Assembly (NCBI GenBank): GCA_021159265.1
Contig: JAGGSD010000191.1
Coordinates: 1 to 5,518 of the forward strand
DNA: 5,518 nt
Source: Syntrophobacterales bacterium
GTDB taxonomy: Bacteria > Desulfobacterota > Syntrophia > Syntrophales > UBA6807
Direction: 5' to 3'
Position numbers and translations under genes: made by a program. Under the pieces are notes generated by a model that saw only the letters and a list, made by a program, of their open reading frames with translations, ran no database searches and had not been told where the DNA came from. Positions 1 to 5,518 of the stretch are shown one piece after another (position 1 is the stretch's first letter; each line of letters starts with the position of its first letter).

Positions 1-16
1 TAAAATCTTCGCCTTC

Positions 17-33
17 CTTGAACTTGAACAAAA
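17..33 (-). repeat. 17-base dispersed motif, copy 2
   Basis: Read on the minus strand this is TTTTGTTCAAGTTCAAG, differing at one position from 5384-5400 on the plus strand. It lies just downstream of rimO and may be the edge of a longer repeat running out of the window. The region 1-69 shows no hairpin with a T-run, so no rimO terminator is visible here. Confidence 0.45.
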
Positions 34-39
34 TTGAAC
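18..39 (+). repeat. Three TTGAAC units
   Basis: TTGAAC occurs at 18-23, 24-29 and 34-39, two in tandem and one after a 4-base gap. It overlaps the 17-base dispersed motif. It may be a chance AT-rich repeat or part of the same dispersed element. Confidence 0.5.
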
Positions 40-69
40 ATTCTGCAAAGGTCTCAATTTATCCCAGAA

Positions 70-1416
70 TCAAGACCCCACTTCTTCGGCATAAAGATCG
101 TATTCATCGGCTGACGTGATCCTGCAGTTTATAATATCTCCCGGAGTCTTTTCCCGGGCATTTACGTAGGTGACCCCGTCGATATCAGGAGACTGTCTTT
201 GTAACCTGCCGACATGCGTATAACCGGGGATGTCGGATTTCTCTTCTATTATTATTTCGTGAACGGAACCTGTCAGAGATTGATTGATCTCATAAGAGAT
301 AATCGACTGTTCCTCCATGATGATATTCCTTCTCCCTTCTTTTTCCTCTTCAGAGACCTGGAATGGAAGCTCTGCCGCTTTTGTTTCCTCTTCCTGTGAA
401 TATTTGAATACTCCCAAATGGTCAAACCGTGTTTCTTTAACAAATTCGAGCAGACTGTTGAATTTTTCAGGAGTCTCTCCCGGAAATCCTACGATGAGCG
501 ATGTCCTTAAGGCCACACCGGGGATAATTTCCCTTGCCTTTCGTATGATATCTTTAATCGATTGGCTGTTCCCCTTTCTATTCATCGATTTCAGTATATC
601 GTCATCGATATGCTGTACCGGGATATCTATATACTTGCAGATCTTTTTTTCTTCCACAATAGTTTCAAGAATTTCGCTGGTTATATTAACGGGATACGTG
701 TAAAGTAACCTGATCCATCTGATCCCGTCTATGGATGCAAGTCCTTTCATCAAAGTGGCAAGCGTTGACTTCCTTTTTAAATCCCTTCCATAGGCCGTTG
801 TTTCCTGGGCAGTAAGAATAATCTCCTTTACTCCCGCATTCGCGAGAATCTCTGTTTCTTTCAGTATGTCGCCAACTTCCCTGCTCCTGAATCTGCCACG
901 TACCAGTGGTATCACACAGTAGGAACAGTGATTGGAACATCCCTCGGCGATTTTTAGATAAGCGCTGTAAAAAGGTGTCGATATGAGACGGGGATGGGAA
1001 GCGTTCATGAGAAAATCGGGTTGTCCGATGAAAGACCGGTGTGTTTCAGAACCTTTTCCGTCTAGCTTGCGGATAAGGCCGGCAATATTTGGTATTTCAC
1101 CCGTTCCGAGAAAAAGGTCAACCTCCGGGATTTCTTTTTCCAGAATGGCGCCATATCTCTGGGGCAGACAACCCGATATGATCAGATATCTGCATTTCCC
1201 CTCTTTTTTCATTCGGGCCATTCGAAAGATTTCATCGATGGATTCTTCTTTGGCAGGTAGAACAAAGGCACAGGTATTGATGAGGATGATATCTGCTTCT
1301 TCCGGGCGGGGGGTAATTTGAAAGCCGTCCTTGAAAAGAATGGCGGCCATTACTTCCGAATCAATGAGATTTTTAGGGCATCCAAGACTTACAATGTGAA
1401 TTTTCTTTTTTTCCAA
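70..1416 (-). CDS. rimO: Ribosomal protein S12 methylthiotransferase RimO
   Basis: Radical-SAM methylthiotransferase that adds a methylthio group to a conserved aspartate of ribosomal protein S12 in the cytoplasm. The 448 residues match the family length (about 440). The N-terminal MTTase domain carries its three cluster cysteines at C13 (SLGCPKN), C49 (NTCAF) and C83 (SGCLP). The radical-SAM core has CxxxCxxC at C160, C164 and C167 (GCSNHCSYC), followed by LTAQETTAYG, YIDIPVQH (262-269) and RTSLIVGFPGE (304-314). A C-terminal TRAM-type region (about 378-446) contains SPDIDGVTYV. The SLGCPKN start, AQETTAYG and PDIDG motifs favour RimO over the tRNA enzyme MiaB. The start codon is TTG, one base after the ftsK stop. 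A GGAG at 1421-1424 overlaps that stop and lies 4 bases before the TTG, which supports coupled translation. Last gene of the operon. Family assignment is very secure; the exact start is likely. Confidence 0.95.
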   Translation of the reverse strand: MEKKKIHIVSLGCPKNLIDSEVMAAILFKDGFQITPRPEEADIILINTCAFVLPAKEESIDEIFRMARMKKEGKCRYLIISGCLPQRYGAILEKEIPEVDLFLGTGEIPNIAGLIRKLDGKGSETHRSFIGQPDFLMNASHPRLISTPFYSAYLKIAEGCSNHCSYCVIPLVRGRFRSREVGDILKETEILANAGVKEIILTAQETTAYGRDLKRKSTLATLMKGLASIDGIRWIRLLYTYPVNITSEILETIVEEKKICKYIDIPVQHIDDDILKSMNRKGNSQSIKDIIRKAREIIPGVALRTSLIVGFPGETPEKFNSLLEFVKETRFDHLGVFKYSQEEETKAAELPFQVSEEEKEGRRNIIMEEQSIISYEINQSLTGSVHEIIIEEKSDIPGYTHVGRLQRQSPDIDGVTYVNAREKTPGDIINCRITSADEYDLYAEEVGS

Positions 1417-1417
1417 T

Positions 1418-3682
1418 TTACTCCGATAATTTTCTTGCCAGTACCTTCCTCGGCTTTACACCATCGGAAGGTCCAACCACTCCTTCCGCTTCCATCCTGT
1501 CAATGATACGGGCAGCCCTGTTATAGCCTATTTTCAGATATCGCTGAACCAGAGAAATCGAAGCCTGTCCCAGGTCGCAAACCAGTTCCACGGCAGCATC
1601 ATACTTTTCATCATATTCTTCCGATTTTATCCCTTCCTTCGATTCGGGAGTGTATTCCGAGATGGATTCATCATACATGGGAACCCCCTGTTTTTTTATA
1701 AACTCCACGATTCCATCTATTTCACTGTCCGAGACATAAGGGCCATGTATGCGTGAAATTTTAGACGTTCCCGGTGGTATAAAAAGCATATCTCCCGCCC
1801 CGAGAAGTTTCTCCGCTCCAAGCTGGTCGAGGATTGTTCGGGAATCCACCTTCGACGACACCTGAAAGGAAATCCGGGTGGCAAAGTTCGCCTTAATAAC
1901 CCCGGTAATAACATCAACAGACGGTCTCTGGGTGGCCAGGATAAGATGGATCCCCGCGGCCCTTGCCATTTGCGCGAGACGTGCCAGGGATTCTTCTACA
2001 TTTCTTTGCGCCACCATCATCAAATCCGCCAGTTCGTCTATGACAACAACGATATAGGGAAGCGTTGAAGGAGTTTCCTGCGCTTCCTGCCCTTTCACGG
2101 ATAACTGATCAGGACTGCCGGCAGCCGTGCTTTTATCTTCCCCTGCTTTCTCTTTCATCAACGGGGGTAGTTTGTTCATTGTGCCCAATCCTTTTTCTAT
2201 CAGCTTATTGTAACGTTCGATACCCTTGACCCCCGCCTCAGCGATGAGCTTATATCGTCTTTCCATTTCTTCTACCAGCCACCTGAGTACCTGAGAGGCT
2301 TTTTTCGGATTTACTACGACCGGGTGGAGGAGATGGGGTATCCCTTCGTAGGCGGACAATTCAAGTCTTTTTGGATCGATCATGAGAAATTTGACCTCAT
2401 CCGGCGCTGCCTTGAGAAGGATACTGCAAATCATTGCATTAAGGGAGACGCTTTTACCAGAACCGGTGGTGCCAGCAATTAACAAATGTGGCATTCTAAC
2501 CAGATCCGTTATGACAGGAGTCCCCACAATATCCACGCCTAATGCGATGGGAAGTCTGTACCTCGATTTCATAAATGCATCATTATCAAGAACATCTTTC
2601 AGGTGTACCGGTTCTCTTTCATGATTCGGTATTTCGATGCCGATTACCGATTTTCCGGGGATGGGAGCAACGATTCTTATGCTCTGTGCCTTCAAGGCCA
2701 GTGCAAGATCGTCGGAAAGGTTCGTTATTTTATTGATTTTTACACCGGGAGCCGGTTCAAGTTCATACATGACAATAACAGGACCCGGTCTGACCCCCGT
2801 AACCTTGCCTTTGACACCAAAATCCGCCAGCTTCTTTTCAAGAAGCCTGGAATTCATGATGAGGCTTTCCCTTTTTAATCTTACGTTTCTGTGTCCCGCG
2901 TTGTCAAGAATCGTCAATGGGGGCAGGGAATAGACGCCCTCGGAATGAATAAATTCGAAGGGTATCTGCTCCGCCTTTTTTCTACGGGTTTCTATCTCCC
3001 CCCGGAATGATTCATCTCTGATAACAGGAACATCTTTTATTGCATTGCGTTTTTTCTCTTTTGGTAATTTCCTTTTTCTTTTCAACCGTTCAATTCTTAT
3101 CATAAGAAAAATCTTGAACTTCACGGAAGCGTTTTTAAGCAATGTAAAAGATTTTATGGTCAATGATACCAGTGACAGATCGAGAGTGATCATAATAGAT
3201 ACCACAAGAATAAGAAATAACAGGATATATGTGCCAATATGGTTGAAGTAAGATTGCATCAGCCCTGATGAAAATGTTCCCAGAACTCCTCCCGGCTTGA
3301 GGTTCACCCCGGAAATGAGAATCCTGTCATAATTGCCGGCTAAAAGCGCCGATGTGGAAAATACAAGGCCGATAAAGCCGATGATGAAGGTAAAGCAGTT
3401 TTTAAAAACCCTGTTAAGAAACAGCTTAAAAGATATTAATATTGATATAATGGGCAGCCAGTAAGCGCTTATTCCGAGCAATTTCAGAAGGCTGTCGGAA
3501 ATGTACGCTCCCACAAAACCGCCGAGGTTTTTTATGGCGGTTTTGCCCGCGACATAGTGTGTAAAAGAGGGATCGGAAGGTTTATATGAGGCAAGACATA
3601 GCAGGAGAAAAAGGGCCAGCGTAAGCATTATTAGCCCTGCGATTTCTTTTGATCTCTTGTTATCCGGATTTCCCTTCTTCAT
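1418..3682 (-). CDS. ftsK: DNA translocase FtsK/SpoIIIE
   Basis: Hexameric, membrane-anchored ATPase that pumps double-stranded DNA through the closing division septum and, in many bacteria, activates XerCD at dif. The N-terminus has about four membrane segments (roughly 14-33, 68-88, 96-116, 149-172), then a very basic stretch (196-212). The linker to the motor is short, so the 754-residue protein is close to SpoIIIE (787) and far below E. coli FtsK (1329). The alpha/beta motor spans about 270-660: Walker A GTTGSGKS at 404-411, Walker B YIVVVIDE at 543-550, then ATQRPSVDVITG (583-594). The C-terminal winged-helix gamma domain (about 690-750) includes IGYNRAARIIDRMEAEGVVG and would read polar DNA motifs. 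A hydrophilic segment (about 497-540) sits just before Walker B. It starts with ATG 7 bases after uppP; no Shine-Dalgarno is visible, and the next in-frame ATG would remove part of the first membrane segment. FtsK versus SpoIIIE naming depends on the organism. Confidence 0.96.
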   Translation of the reverse strand: MKKGNPDNKRSKEIAGLIMLTLALFLLLCLASYKPSDPSFTHYVAGKTAIKNLGGFVGAYISDSLLKLLGISAYWLPIISILISFKLFLNRVFKNCFTFIIGFIGLVFSTSALLAGNYDRILISGVNLKPGGVLGTFSSGLMQSYFNHIGTYILLFLILVVSIMITLDLSLVSLTIKSFTLLKNASVKFKIFLMIRIERLKRKRKLPKEKKRNAIKDVPVIRDESFRGEIETRRKKAEQIPFEFIHSEGVYSLPPLTILDNAGHRNVRLKRESLIMNSRLLEKKLADFGVKGKVTGVRPGPVIVMYELEPAPGVKINKITNLSDDLALALKAQSIRIVAPIPGKSVIGIEIPNHEREPVHLKDVLDNDAFMKSRYRLPIALGVDIVGTPVITDLVRMPHLLIAGTTGSGKSVSLNAMICSILLKAAPDEVKFLMIDPKRLELSAYEGIPHLLHPVVVNPKKASQVLRWLVEEMERRYKLIAEAGVKGIERYNKLIEKGLGTMNKLPPLMKEKAGEDKSTAAGSPDQLSVKGQEAQETPSTLPYIVVVIDELADLMMVAQRNVEESLARLAQMARAAGIHLILATQRPSVDVITGVIKANFATRISFQVSSKVDSRTILDQLGAEKLLGAGDMLFIPPGTSKISRIHGPYVSDSEIDGIVEFIKKQGVPMYDESISEYTPESKEGIKSEEYDEKYDAAVELVCDLGQASISLVQRYLKIGYNRAARIIDRMEAEGVVGPSDGVKPRKVLARKLSE

Positions 3683-3689
3683 TTCGATA

Positions 3690-4517
3690 TCAAATAGCTT
3701 TAATAATAATTAGCGTGGTTATCCCCAACAACCAGCAATAATAAGCAAATATTCCAAGTCTTCTCTTCTTGATAATAAAAAAGAGAAACTTGAGCGCAAG
3801 AAACCCGGTCAAAGCGGAGGTAATCATTCCCGCGGCATATACCATCAAATCACCTGATGAAACAGATTGCATATACCCCAGTTCGACTAATGTGGCTCCC
3901 AGTATGGCCGGTATGGAGAGTAAGAATGAAAACCTTGCCGCTGTCTCGCCGTTTATTTTTCTGAACATGCCAAAGGCTATTGTGGAACCGGATCGTGATA
4001 TGCCTGGGATGAGAGCCATGCCCTGAACGATACCGATTATTATGGCATCGGTGATGTTCATATCGCCTTCAACTCTGACAGCATCTTTTATTTTGTCGGC
4101 AAGAAACAAAAGCAACCCCGTAACCAAAAGCATGGCAGCGGCAATCTCTACGGACTCAAAGAGACGATGTACCTGATCCTTGAATAAAACTCCGATGACG
4201 CCCGTAAATACTGTGCCTGTAATAATTAAGAGAGCTGTTTTTCTTCTGTCGGCTATAAGTGTCTCGTCAAAGTTGCCGTGGTTTGTGATCCATTGTTTTG
4301 GCAACAGGGATTCCAGAATACCGCAGATATCTTTCCTGAGAAAAAACAACACAGCCAAAAGAGTTCCAAAATGGAGCATAACATCAAAGAGAACGCCCTG
4401 CTGATGGAATCCTTTGATCAGGCTCTGAGCAATAACCAGATGCCCGGAACTGCTAACAGGTAAAAATTCTGTTAAGCCCTGGATGATACCAAGCAGTATC
4501 CCTTCCCATATACTCAA
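3690..4517 (-). CDS. uppP: Undecaprenyl-diphosphate phosphatase (UppP/BacA)
   Basis: Integral membrane phosphatase that converts undecaprenyl diphosphate to undecaprenyl phosphate, the lipid carrier for peptidoglycan, O-antigen and other wall polymers; overexpression gives bacitracin resistance in known cases. The 275 residues match the family (about 265-275). The first signature is near the N-terminus: QGLTEFLPVSSSGHL at 13-27, giving the (E/Q)xxxE motif Q13/E17 and the conserved S/H. The second is LIPGISRSGST at 169-179, with the catalytic arginine expected at R175. The rest is hydrophobic, with several membrane segments and a polar cytoplasmic stretch around 62-92. The start is TTG inside a TTGA shared with the plsC stop. 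The signature sits at the usual distance from this start, so a later start would damage the first helix. AAAGGA lies about 11 bases upstream. The gene is probably translationally coupled to plsC. It is of the BacA type, not the PAP2 type. Confidence 0.95.
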   Translation of the reverse strand: MSIWEGILLGIIQGLTEFLPVSSSGHLVIAQSLIKGFHQQGVLFDVMLHFGTLLAVLFFLRKDICGILESLLPKQWITNHGNFDETLIADRRKTALLIITGTVFTGVIGVLFKDQVHRLFESVEIAAAMLLVTGLLLFLADKIKDAVRVEGDMNITDAIIIGIVQGMALIPGISRSGSTIAFGMFRKINGETAARFSFLLSIPAILGATLVELGYMQSVSSGDLMVYAAGMITSALTGFLALKFLFFIIKKRRLGIFAYYCWLLGITTLIIIKAI

Positions 4518-5254
4518 AGAGAATTGTTTCCTTTCTCGTCATAAAAATTTCCGGCAATCACGCTGCGCACTGCATTCATTAGTTTGTCACGGGTTTCCGT
4601 GGAATATCCTTTAACATAAATCGGTTTGTCTATGATTATGGTTATTTTCCCGGGATTAATTTTCAGTGATTTTCTCGGCATAATCGCTCTGCTGCCTTTT
4701 ATTGATATCGGAACGATTGGCACTCCTGCTTCAAGGACGAGGTAAAACAGACCTTTTTTGAAAGGCTGAATCTTTCCATCCCGGCTCCTGGTCCCTTCGG
4801 GAAAGGTCATTATCGATTTGCCTTCTCTGATCTTTTGCGCCGCTTCGCTGAGGCTATGAATCGCTTTTGCGTGGTTTTCTCTGTCAATGGAGATATATCC
4901 CGCTCTCTTCATGGCATGTCCCATGATAGGTATATAAAAGATTTCCTTTTTGGAAAGCCATCGAAACTGAACTTGAATGTTGGCCAGTAAAGCTAAAATG
5001 TCAAAATTGCTCTGGTGGTTGGCCATGAATACCAGGGGGGTATTGACAGGAATGTTTTCCTCCCCCGTTATTTCCACCTTAACACCCGTTATCCGGAGTA
5101 AGGTTTTTCCCCAGAGACTTGCAATCTTATGAACTGTATCTTCAGTATTCGCAGCCAGATAGGATGCGATAATTGCTGTAACTGCGAAAAAAGCGGTGGC
5201 GATTACATCTAATGCCAACAAAATTGTGGAACGAAACAGATTATTCTTTGCCAT
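4514..5254 (-). CDS. plsC: 1-acyl-sn-glycerol-3-phosphate acyltransferase (PlsC family)
   Basis: Membrane-bound acyltransferase expected to acylate lysophosphatidate to phosphatidate, the precursor of all membrane phospholipids. The 246 residues match the PlsC length (about 240-250). A hydrophobic N-terminal anchor lies at about 9-34. The four family blocks are in order: HxxxxD as NHQSNFD (79-85, catalytic H80 and D85); GYISIDR (119-125); FPEGTRS (151-157), which binds the glycerol phosphate, followed by FKKG (165-168); and VPIVPISIKGS (178-188). ATG start, with a weak GGA about 11 bases upstream (5266-5268). First gene of the operon, preceded by a credible promoter; its TGA overlaps the uppP TTG. 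Related acyltransferases act on other lyso-lipids, so the acyl acceptor is inferred from family, but FPEGTRS and the plain single-domain layout favour the PlsC role. Confidence 0.91.
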   Translation of the reverse strand: MAKNNLFRSTILLALDVIATAFFAVTAIIASYLAANTEDTVHKIASLWGKTLLRITGVKVEITGEENIPVNTPLVFMANHQSNFDILALLANIQVQFRWLSKKEIFYIPIMGHAMKRAGYISIDRENHAKAIHSLSEAAQKIREGKSIMTFPEGTRSRDGKIQPFKKGLFYLVLEAGVPIVPISIKGSRAIMPRKSLKINPGKITIIIDKPIYVKGYSTETRDKLMNAVRSVIAGNFYDEKGNNSL

Positions 5255-5269
5255 TGTTTAATAAATCCG

Positions 5270-5291
5270 CCGAATAGCTGAAGATATTCGG
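5270..5291 (-). promoter_or_regulatory. Short dyad at the predicted plsC transcription start
   Basis: A perfect 7-base inverted repeat, CCGAATA and TATTCGG (5270-5276 and 5285-5291), is separated by 8 bases. It covers the predicted start of transcription and ends next to the weak ribosome binding site (GGA at 5266-5268). It could be a repressor operator or a small 5' leader hairpin affecting plsC initiation. A 7-base dyad in 264 bases can arise by chance, so the function is only suggested by position. Confidence 0.3.
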
Positions 5292-5295
5292 ATTA

Positions 5296-5324
5296 TTTGT
5301 ACTTGATAATAAAAGGTAAGTCAA
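5296..5324 (-). promoter_or_regulatory. Candidate sigma-70 promoter of the plsC-uppP-ftsK-rimO operon
   Basis: On the minus strand, TTGACT at 5319-5324 (5 of 6 to the -35 consensus) is followed by a 17-base spacer and TACAAA at 5296-5301 (4 of 6 to the -10 consensus). Transcription would begin near 5289, leaving a leader of about 35 bases before the plsC ATG. The spacing is ideal and the position fits the only long gap upstream of the block. The region is AT-rich, so a chance match is possible. Confidence 0.5.
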
Positions 5325-5383
5325 TATAGAATATTAAAGATAAAGCGATGGCTATATGAATGACTCTGTTGATTTATGAGAAT

Positions 5384-5400
5384 TTTTGTTCAAGATCAAG
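5384..5400 (+). repeat. 17-base dispersed motif, copy 1
   Basis: TTTTGTTCAAGATCAAG matches, at 16 of 17 positions, the reverse complement of bases 17-33 beyond rimO. Both copies are in non-coding DNA and in opposite orientation on either side of the operon. Here the similarity stops at the base where the palindromic element starts. This suggests a dispersed intergenic repeat, perhaps cut by that element. Confidence 0.45.
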
Positions 5401-5460
5401 CCTGCCTGTGCGTTGCCTGTCTGCGTGCGGACACGCACAGGCAGGCACGCAGACAGGGCA
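5400..5460. repeat. Interleaved inverted-repeat element (A-B-A'-B')
   Basis: Two inverted repeats are interlocked. Arm A (5400-5413, GCCTGCCTGTGCGT) is a perfect 14-base match to the reverse complement of A' (5433-5446). Arm B (5416-5428, CCTGTCTGCGTGC) is a perfect 13-base match to the reverse complement of B' (5445-5457), extended by two more pairs beyond one bulged G (5458). A and B resemble each other as near direct repeats, as do A' and B', so the element can also fold as one long nested hairpin. No T-run follows it on either strand, so it is not an ordinary terminator. It resembles REP-like or small palindromic intergenic elements; the family is not identified. Confidence 0.75.
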
Positions 5461-5464
5461 TGCG

Positions 5465-5496
5465 AAAAAAATAACGGTTCGACTGAGCTCGCCGAA
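5465..5496 (-). terminator. Weak terminator-like hairpin plus T-run
   Basis: Read on the minus strand, the 6-pair stem formed by 5478-5483 and 5491-5496 is followed, after a short CCGTTA spacer, by seven T (5465-5471). It could end a transcript entering from a gene beyond the right edge. The stem is short and the T-run is not adjacent, so it is a marginal call. Confidence 0.25.
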
Positions 5497-5499
5497 GTC
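5476..5499. repeat. Imperfect palindrome around GAGCTC
   Basis: TTCG (5478-5481) and CGAA (5493-5496) flank a GAGCTC core (5485-5490). On the minus strand the pairing extends to 6 pairs with one G-U and a 7-base loop. It resembles the TTCGAC...GAGCTC...CGAAG type of intergenic repeat seen in many environmental genomes; that likeness is from memory and not verified. Confidence 0.4.
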
Positions 5500-5518
5500 C
5501 GCAGGCATATAGTTGATA

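Larger units (their letters stand above)
5255..5518. other. Intergenic region upstream of plsC, no gene supported
   Basis: No convincing coding sequence on either strand. The half next to plsC (5255-5330) holds the promoter candidate and dyad. The middle (5331-5383) is AT-rich with nothing recognised. The far part (5384-5518) is a cluster of repeats that are clearly richer in GC than the DNA beside them. The next gene lies outside the window, so its direction is unknown. Confidence 0.7.

Noticed and set aside
1..41. Minus-strand ATG at 39-41 opening a frame that runs off the left edge
   Set aside because: No ribosome binding site, only 13 codons visible, and it lies within the repeated motif.
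317..703. Plus-strand open frame of 128 residues opposite rimO
   Set aside because: Shadow of a well supported gene; low-complexity Ser/Phe-rich product with no recognisable motif.
2921..2928. GGGCAGGG, a match to the E. coli KOPS consensus GGGNAGGG, inside ftsK
   Set aside because: A single 8-base match is expected by chance, and the guiding motif of this organism is unknown.
2603..2933. Overlapping plus-strand frames of 91 and 98 residues opposite ftsK
   Set aside because: Antisense shadows of the conserved FtsK motor domain; no coding evidence.
5371..5399. Second minus-strand promoter, TTGATC-17-TAAATC
   Set aside because: Poor -10 match and farther from plsC than the better TTGACT-17-TACAAA candidate.
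5400..5460. CRISPR array
   Set aside because: The repeats are inverted and overlapping, with no regular spacers and no cas genes.
5400..5471. Interleaved repeat read as a Rho-independent terminator for the plus strand
   Set aside because: The tract after it on the plus strand is A-rich, not T-rich, and the minus strand has no T-run after the hairpin.
5374..5508. Minus-strand ORF of 44 residues from an ATG at 5508 to a TAA at 5374
   Set aside because: It runs through all three repeats, has a repeat-derived Cys/Pro/Ala-rich product and no good ribosome binding site.

Overview
The window holds a compact four-gene block, all on the minus strand, followed upstream by a 264-base intergenic region rich in repeats. 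In transcription order (right to left) the genes are plsC (lysophosphatidate acyltransferase), uppP (undecaprenyl-diphosphate phosphatase), ftsK (septal DNA translocase) and rimO (ribosomal protein S12 methylthiotransferase). All four are full length with intact catalytic motifs. They are packed as one operon: a 4-base stop/start overlap (plsC/uppP), a 7-base gap (uppP/ftsK) and a 1-base gap (ftsK/rimO). No terminator or good internal promoter was seen between them.

The organism is a bacterium of moderate GC content. The gene set is universal housekeeping, so it says little about phylum. The short SpoIIIE-sized FtsK, the RimO sequence and the style of the intergenic repeats fit a Gram-negative, Desulfobacterota (former Deltaproteobacteria)-like genome, but this is a weak inference from general resemblance.

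The genes share an envelope and division theme. PlsC makes phosphatidate for membrane lipid. UppP recycles the lipid carrier used for peptidoglycan and O-antigen. FtsK clears chromosomal DNA from the closing septum. RimO modifies the ribosome and is probably co-transcribed for convenience. Two of the four genes (uppP, rimO) start with TTG, and ftsK has no visible Shine-Dalgarno site, so translation of the downstream genes probably depends on coupling.

Layout: 1-69 is a short tail beyond rimO with three TTGAAC units; 70-1416 rimO; 1418-3682 ftsK; 3690-4517 uppP; 4514-5254 plsC; 5255-5330 the plsC leader with a plausible sigma-70 promoter and a small dyad; 5384-5518 a cluster of repeats. That cluster contains a 17-base motif also found, inverted, in the tail beyond rimO, a 61-base element of two interleaved inverted repeats (order A-B-A'-B'), and a GAGCTC-centred imperfect palindrome.

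I do not see a new defence, mobile or biosynthetic system here. The most unusual sequence is the non-coding repeat cluster at the right end.
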